The notes beneath the pieces were generated by a model. The model worked only from the letters and a program-made list of their open reading frames with translations, was not told the DNA's origin and did no database searches. This document shows, piece by piece, positions 60,995 to 64,000 of a DNA stretch of 64,000 nucleotides. Each line of letters starts with the position of its first letter. The stretch's first letter is position 1. Source of the stretch: JAJTDS01 sp964202895 (GTDB taxonomy: Bacteria > Pseudomonadota > Alphaproteobacteria > Rickettsiales > UBA1997); NCBI GenBank assembly GCA_964202895.1, contig CAXNJM010000001.1:620001-684000 (forward strand). The letters run 5' to 3'. The translations under genes were made by a program, and so were the position numbers.

Positions 60995-62209
60995 TTATTT
61001 TTTAAGAGCAGAAACAACCTTTTCAATTACAGAATTTGCAAATATCCAATAATTTTTAGCAATTGCTATTTTTTGCTTATTAATGGTTATAAAGCCTTGT
61101 TCTACAAGCTTCTTTAAAATATTATCATCAAATATTTCTGAGTTAAAAAAATTATTTAACCGCTCAATATCAACTCCATAAATCGTTCTAAGACCTGTTA
61201 AAATAAGCTCTTCTTTAAGATCATCATCGTTAATTTCTTCAATTTTTTGAATTGCAACTTGTGTTTTATTGTTTAGAGCTTGCTCTAGCCATATATCTGG
61301 GCGATGTAAATTTACAATCGCCTTTCTGTGTTTTTGCCCGTCAAAGAAAACTCGTGAATGAGACCCAGCACCAATTCCGATATAATCAACCCCTTGCCAA
61401 TAAGATAAATTATGCACAGATTGATAATTTTCTTTGGCATAATTAGATATTTCATAATGATTAAAGCCATTATCAGCCATAATTTCATTAGTGGTTTGAT
61501 AAAAATCACCTGCAAGCTTATCGGTTGGCATAATGAATTTTTTTTCCTTCCAATCATTAAAAAACTTTGTGCCTTTCTCGATAGTTAATTGATAAAGCGA
61601 TAAGTGGTTTGAACCCAATTTTATTGCGGTTTCAAGCTCAATTTTCCAATCATTGATTTTTTGCTTAGGTCTTGCATAGATTAAATCGAATGAAAAATTA
61701 TCAAAAATTTCACGAGCTTGAGATATCGCCAATATTGATTCTTTAACGGTATGTTGACGACCAAGAAAGTTGAGATCTTCTTGATTAAGAGATTGTATTC
61801 CTAGAGACAAGCGGTTAAAGCCAATTTTATGAAAATCACGAAATTTATTTGCCTCAAAAGAAGTGGGGTTCGCCTCAATCGTTACTTCACATTGATTACT
61901 AACATTCCAAAGATTATTGATTTTTTGCAATATCTTGTCAGCAAAAGATACGGGCATTAATGAAGGGGTGCCACCACCAAAAAATATACTAGTAACATTG
62001 CGATTAGAAAGATTGGATTTAAAAAAATCTAACTCCGCTTCATACCCTTTAAAAAACAAAGAGTGATCGGTTTGTTGCTCAAGATGAGAATTAAAATCGC
62101 AGTAAGGGCATTTAGATTTACAAAATGGATAATGTACATAAACCGCTAAATCAGCAACTGAATTTAATTGCGAAGCGGGTAATTTATAATTATTGCTCGA
62201 TTGCAACAT
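60995..62209 (-). CDS. hemW: HemW-like radical SAM heme chaperone
   Basis: Radical SAM protein of the HemN/HemW family with the 4Fe-4S motif in YPFCKSKCPYCDFNSH (CxxxCxxC). SIFFGGGTPSLM and a C-terminal HemN-C domain are present; it is commonly a heme-trafficking factor rather than a coproporphyrinogen oxidase. ATG 62209 gives 404 residues. A TTG at 62230 would add seven residues, but the ATG is preferred because YVHYPFCKSKCPYC then sits near the N-terminus. It overlaps the DUF192 gene by 20 bp and is third in the ldcA/DUF192/hemW operon. Confidence 0.9.
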   Translation of the reverse strand: MLQSSNNYKLPASQLNSVADLAVYVHYPFCKSKCPYCDFNSHLEQQTDHSLFFKGYEAELDFFKSNLSNRNVTSIFFGGGTPSLMPVSFADKILQKINNLWNVSNQCEVTIEANPTSFEANKFRDFHKIGFNRLSLGIQSLNQEDLNFLGRQHTVKESILAISQAREIFDNFSFDLIYARPKQKINDWKIELETAIKLGSNHLSLYQLTIEKGTKFFNDWKEKKFIMPTDKLAGDFYQTTNEIMADNGFNHYEISNYAKENYQSVHNLSYWQGVDYIGIGAGSHSRVFFDGQKHRKAIVNLHRPDIWLEQALNNKTQVAIQKIEEINDDDLKEELILTGLRTIYGVDIERLNNFFNSEIFDDNILKKLVEQGFITINKQKIAIAKNYWIFANSVIEKVVSALKK

Positions 62210-62705
62210 GAAAACCTTTTTTGATGCCAAATTTTTTTATTAAACCTGCATTAATTTCTAAAACCTTGTTAGTGCCAGCTGGAGCCTCAATTATTTTATT
62301 TGACTTTGGCTTGGCATTTTGATAATAACCAACAATTTGATTATTATTATCAATAAATATCATATCCAGTGGAATCAAGGTGCTCCTCATCCACATTGCA
62401 ATATGCTGATTATCATCAAACAAAAAAAGCATTCCGTAGGTTTGGGGCAATTTTCTTAAATTCATTAAACCATAAGCTCGCAAACTATCATTATTAGCTA
62501 CCGCAACTCTAAAGCCAGTATTAATAAGACCTGTATTGCTATAAATGGTGATTGATTTTTCATAATTATCAAAATCTTGATTAAAATAAGCAAAATTTGA
62601 TTCTGGCTCTTTTTCAATTTTTGTGTTCGAGCCATAGCTAATAAAGGGACCAACAATGATGCTAGCAACAAGCATAAAGATAAAAGCTAATGATATGTTT
62701 TTCAT
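62190..62705 (-). CDS. DUF192 domain protein, exported
   Basis: 171 residues with a signal peptide (ISLAFIFMLVASIIVGPFISYGS). The DUF192 core follows: FRVAVANNDSLRAYGLMNLRKLPQTYGMLFLF, MWMRSTLIPLDMIFIDNNNQIV and APAGTNKVLEINAGL. It is small, beta-rich and probably periplasmic; its function is unknown in bacteria. Start overlaps the ldcA stop by 4 bp (ATGA) and its end overlaps hemW, so it is translationally coupled on both sides. Confidence 0.9.
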   Translation of the reverse strand: MKNISLAFIFMLVASIIVGPFISYGSNTKIEKEPESNFAYFNQDFDNYEKSITIYSNTGLINTGFRVAVANNDSLRAYGLMNLRKLPQTYGMLFLFDDNQHIAMWMRSTLIPLDMIFIDNNNQIVGYYQNAKPKSNKIIEAPAGTNKVLEINAGLIKKFGIKKGFHVAIEQ

Positions 62706-63694
62706 TCTATAAATATTTTATTGTTAATATTAAAAATTAAGTTTTTTTGTTTAATTAGATAATTATTGATTTCCGCCTGCCAACCAAGAATTAAAGGCAT
62801 TGAATTTGGTGAATGACCTAATATTTTTTCTGGCTCAATAAATAAGGATATATCAAGATTATTTTGTTTAATTTTATTAGCAAAAATTTTTATAGCAAGC
62901 TCAACATTATTAGATTTAACATTGCCATAAATGCTGGATTCTTCAAAATTGCCAAAAATAATTGCTTGTGGCACCCTATTTTTCTCAATTATTATTCTTA
63001 AAATTTGATTGAAATATCGCTCTAACCTTTCTCCGCTTTCACCCTCATCTTCTAAAAATAATATTTTTTGATGCCAGTCAAGCTCGTTAGAAGTACCGCA
63101 ATGACTCAATAAAACACTCAAACATCCGCCAACTAATAATCCAGAAATTTTTTCTTTGTTATTATGACCATTATCATTAGAAATTACAGGCCTTAAAGCA
63201 AAAACTAACTCGTCAATTTTATCATTTAAAAAATTTAATAAAAAATCTATCGCCGATTGAGAAATTTTTTTGCTGGCAATTTGCAACAACATTGGTGCAG
63301 ATATTACCGGCATTTGCCAATTTTGATTAAAAAAAATATTAAGCGAAGTAATATCACTAAAACCAATTAATATTTTAGGATATTTCGGCTTGGGAATATT
63401 ATGCAACAGTGGCAGTAAATCTGCACTACCGTAGCCACCTCGACTACACCATATAATTTTTGATAAAGGGTTCTCAAGAGCCTCTTTTAATTGCAAAAAA
63501 CGATAATTAACATCGCAACTTGCAAATTCTGAATCGCTGTAAATGCTGTCTTCTTTGATTGCAGTTTCTGCTTCGTAAAAAATATTAAAATTTAACGAAA
63601 TTGAACTAAGAAAATTTTTTATTAAATCTAGTTGCAAGTAATTGCAGGGAGTAGCAGGCGAAATTATATCTATAATCGATTGTTTTTGAATCAT
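62702..63694 (-). CDS. ldcA: L,D-carboxypeptidase (S66 family)
   Basis: Cytoplasmic serine peptidase that removes the terminal D-Ala from recycled muropeptides. IWCSRGGYGSADLLPLL holds the nucleophilic Ser region (about residues 80-96), LIGFSDITSLNIFF follows, and the catalytic Glu is in FLEDEGESGERLERYF and the His in LGHSPNSMPL. 330 residues, full length. It is the first gene of the ldcA/DUF192/hemW run and is divergent from virB3 across 98 bp. Confidence 0.92.
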   Translation of the reverse strand: MIQKQSIIDIISPATPCNYLQLDLIKNFLSSISLNFNIFYEAETAIKEDSIYSDSEFASCDVNYRFLQLKEALENPLSKIIWCSRGGYGSADLLPLLHNIPKPKYPKILIGFSDITSLNIFFNQNWQMPVISAPMLLQIASKKISQSAIDFLLNFLNDKIDELVFALRPVISNDNGHNNKEKISGLLVGGCLSVLLSHCGTSNELDWHQKILFLEDEGESGERLERYFNQILRIIIEKNRVPQAIIFGNFEESSIYGNVKSNNVELAIKIFANKIKQNNLDISLFIEPEKILGHSPNSMPLILGWQAEINNYLIKQKNLIFNINNKIFIE

Positions 63695-63723
63695 TATTTT
63701 AAATATTTAATAAATTAGGAGGC

Positions 63724-63753
63724 TTGACAAATTCATAAAATTAATAATATAAT
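63724..63753 (+). promoter_or_regulatory. Consensus sigma-70 promoter for virB3
   Basis: TTGACA at 63724-63729 and TATAAT at 63748-63753, both perfect, are separated by 18 bp. They lie 39 bp upstream of the virB3 ATG. This is the best promoter match I found in the window, so the type IV secretion operon starting here is probably strongly transcribed. Confidence 0.75.
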
Positions 63754-63792
63754 TTATTTTTTAACTAATCAACCTTCAACTAATCAATAATT

Positions 63793-64000
63793 ATGCCCGG
63801 TTCAATTGATAGCGATGCCTTGTTTCTTGGTTTAACTCGCCCACCCCTAATTATGGGAGTAAGCTACACATTTGCAGCTTTAAATGTTATTATTTCATTA
63901 TTGGCTTTTATCGTAACCGACAATTTTGTTTATCTATTGGTTGTGCTACCAGTAGTTCATGCCTGTGCTTGGTTAGTATGCCTAAAAGAGCCAAGAGCGA
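63793..64000 (+). CDS. virB3: Type IV secretion system protein VirB3 (N-terminal part)
   Basis: The frame starts at ATG 63793 and is still open at the right edge (69 codons seen). The protein begins MPGSIDSDALFLGLTRPPLIMG, the VirB3 signature, with two membrane helices (about residues 20-65) separated by a short periplasmic stretch (VTDNF). VirB3 is an inner-membrane subunit of the P-type T4SS, usually followed by virB4. In Rickettsiales virB3 normally leads the virB3-virB4-virB6 cluster, and its position behind a promoter fits. Confidence 0.9.
   Translation, partial: MPGSIDSDALFLGLTRPPLIMGVSYTFAALNVIISLLAFIVTDNFVYLLVVLPVVHACAWLVCLKEPRA

Overview
This window is very AT-rich, gene-dense bacterial DNA. 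The gene content points to an alphaproteobacterium of the Rickettsiales or a close relative: a P-type type IV secretion gene (virB3) at the right edge, an NDUFAF5-like methyltransferase, an orphan CobS-like ATPase, ComF, LptF/LptG, CcmH, DciA and tRNA genes that encode CCA. The lineage is inferred from memory of these families; no 16S gene is present.

Layout. 1-8 kb: clpB (cut by the left edge), rpsD, two small unknown genes, then a tight G1P-dehydrogenase-like/trpC/ubiG cluster and aspS. 8-17.5 kb (mostly minus strand): a two-gene type II restriction-modification system, fadI, a carB gene that holds only the C-terminal half, the lptG/lptF/uppP run, tRNA-Leu, a non-coding stretch with palindromes and a duplicated tRNA flank, and a pentapeptide-repeat protein. 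17.5-28.3 kb: tmk, a SulP transporter fused to carbonic anhydrase, tRNA-Arg, a plus-strand run (small lipoprotein, conserved small protein, ctpA, SurA-like, rluB, serS), then ccmH, a beta-barrel protein and a GbsR-type regulator on the minus strand. 28.3-37.9 kb: the most unusual region, described below. 37.9-47.7 kb: comF, methyltransferase, cobS, then a compact minus-strand run waaA/galU/pyrC/esterase/truncated alaS/fadJ. 48-50.5 kb: three tandem, nearly identical pilin genes ending in a strong terminator. 50.7-64 kb: a giant GltD/PyrK-type flavoprotein, a foreign-looking PHP-ATPase, mfd, hemW/DUF192/ldcA, and virB3 behind a near-consensus promoter.

The standout system. Two nearly identical genes for a large pilin-like protein (type IV prepilin N-terminus, LamG-like domain, Cys-rich repeats) face each other as 2.2-kb inverted repeats (28357-30563 and 35659-37866) around about 5.1 kb that carries ksgA, an LpoA-like lipoprotein gene, dciA and a GST gene. 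The copies are the same length apart from a 1-bp frameshift in the right copy. Homology stops abruptly at a 19-bp motif, beyond which each copy has a different C-terminal tip. The left tip is an unfamiliar Cys-rich domain, with a start-less spare cassette of the same tip duplicated 545 bp downstream. The right tip strongly resembles the metazoan uromodulin/GP2 D8C (D10C) module. Inversion or gene conversion across these repeats would exchange the tip displayed on a pilus-like protein. That is analogous to the PilV shufflon or pilE/pilS variation, but no recombinase gene is visible in the window. This is an inference from sequence architecture and needs long-read and PCR testing.
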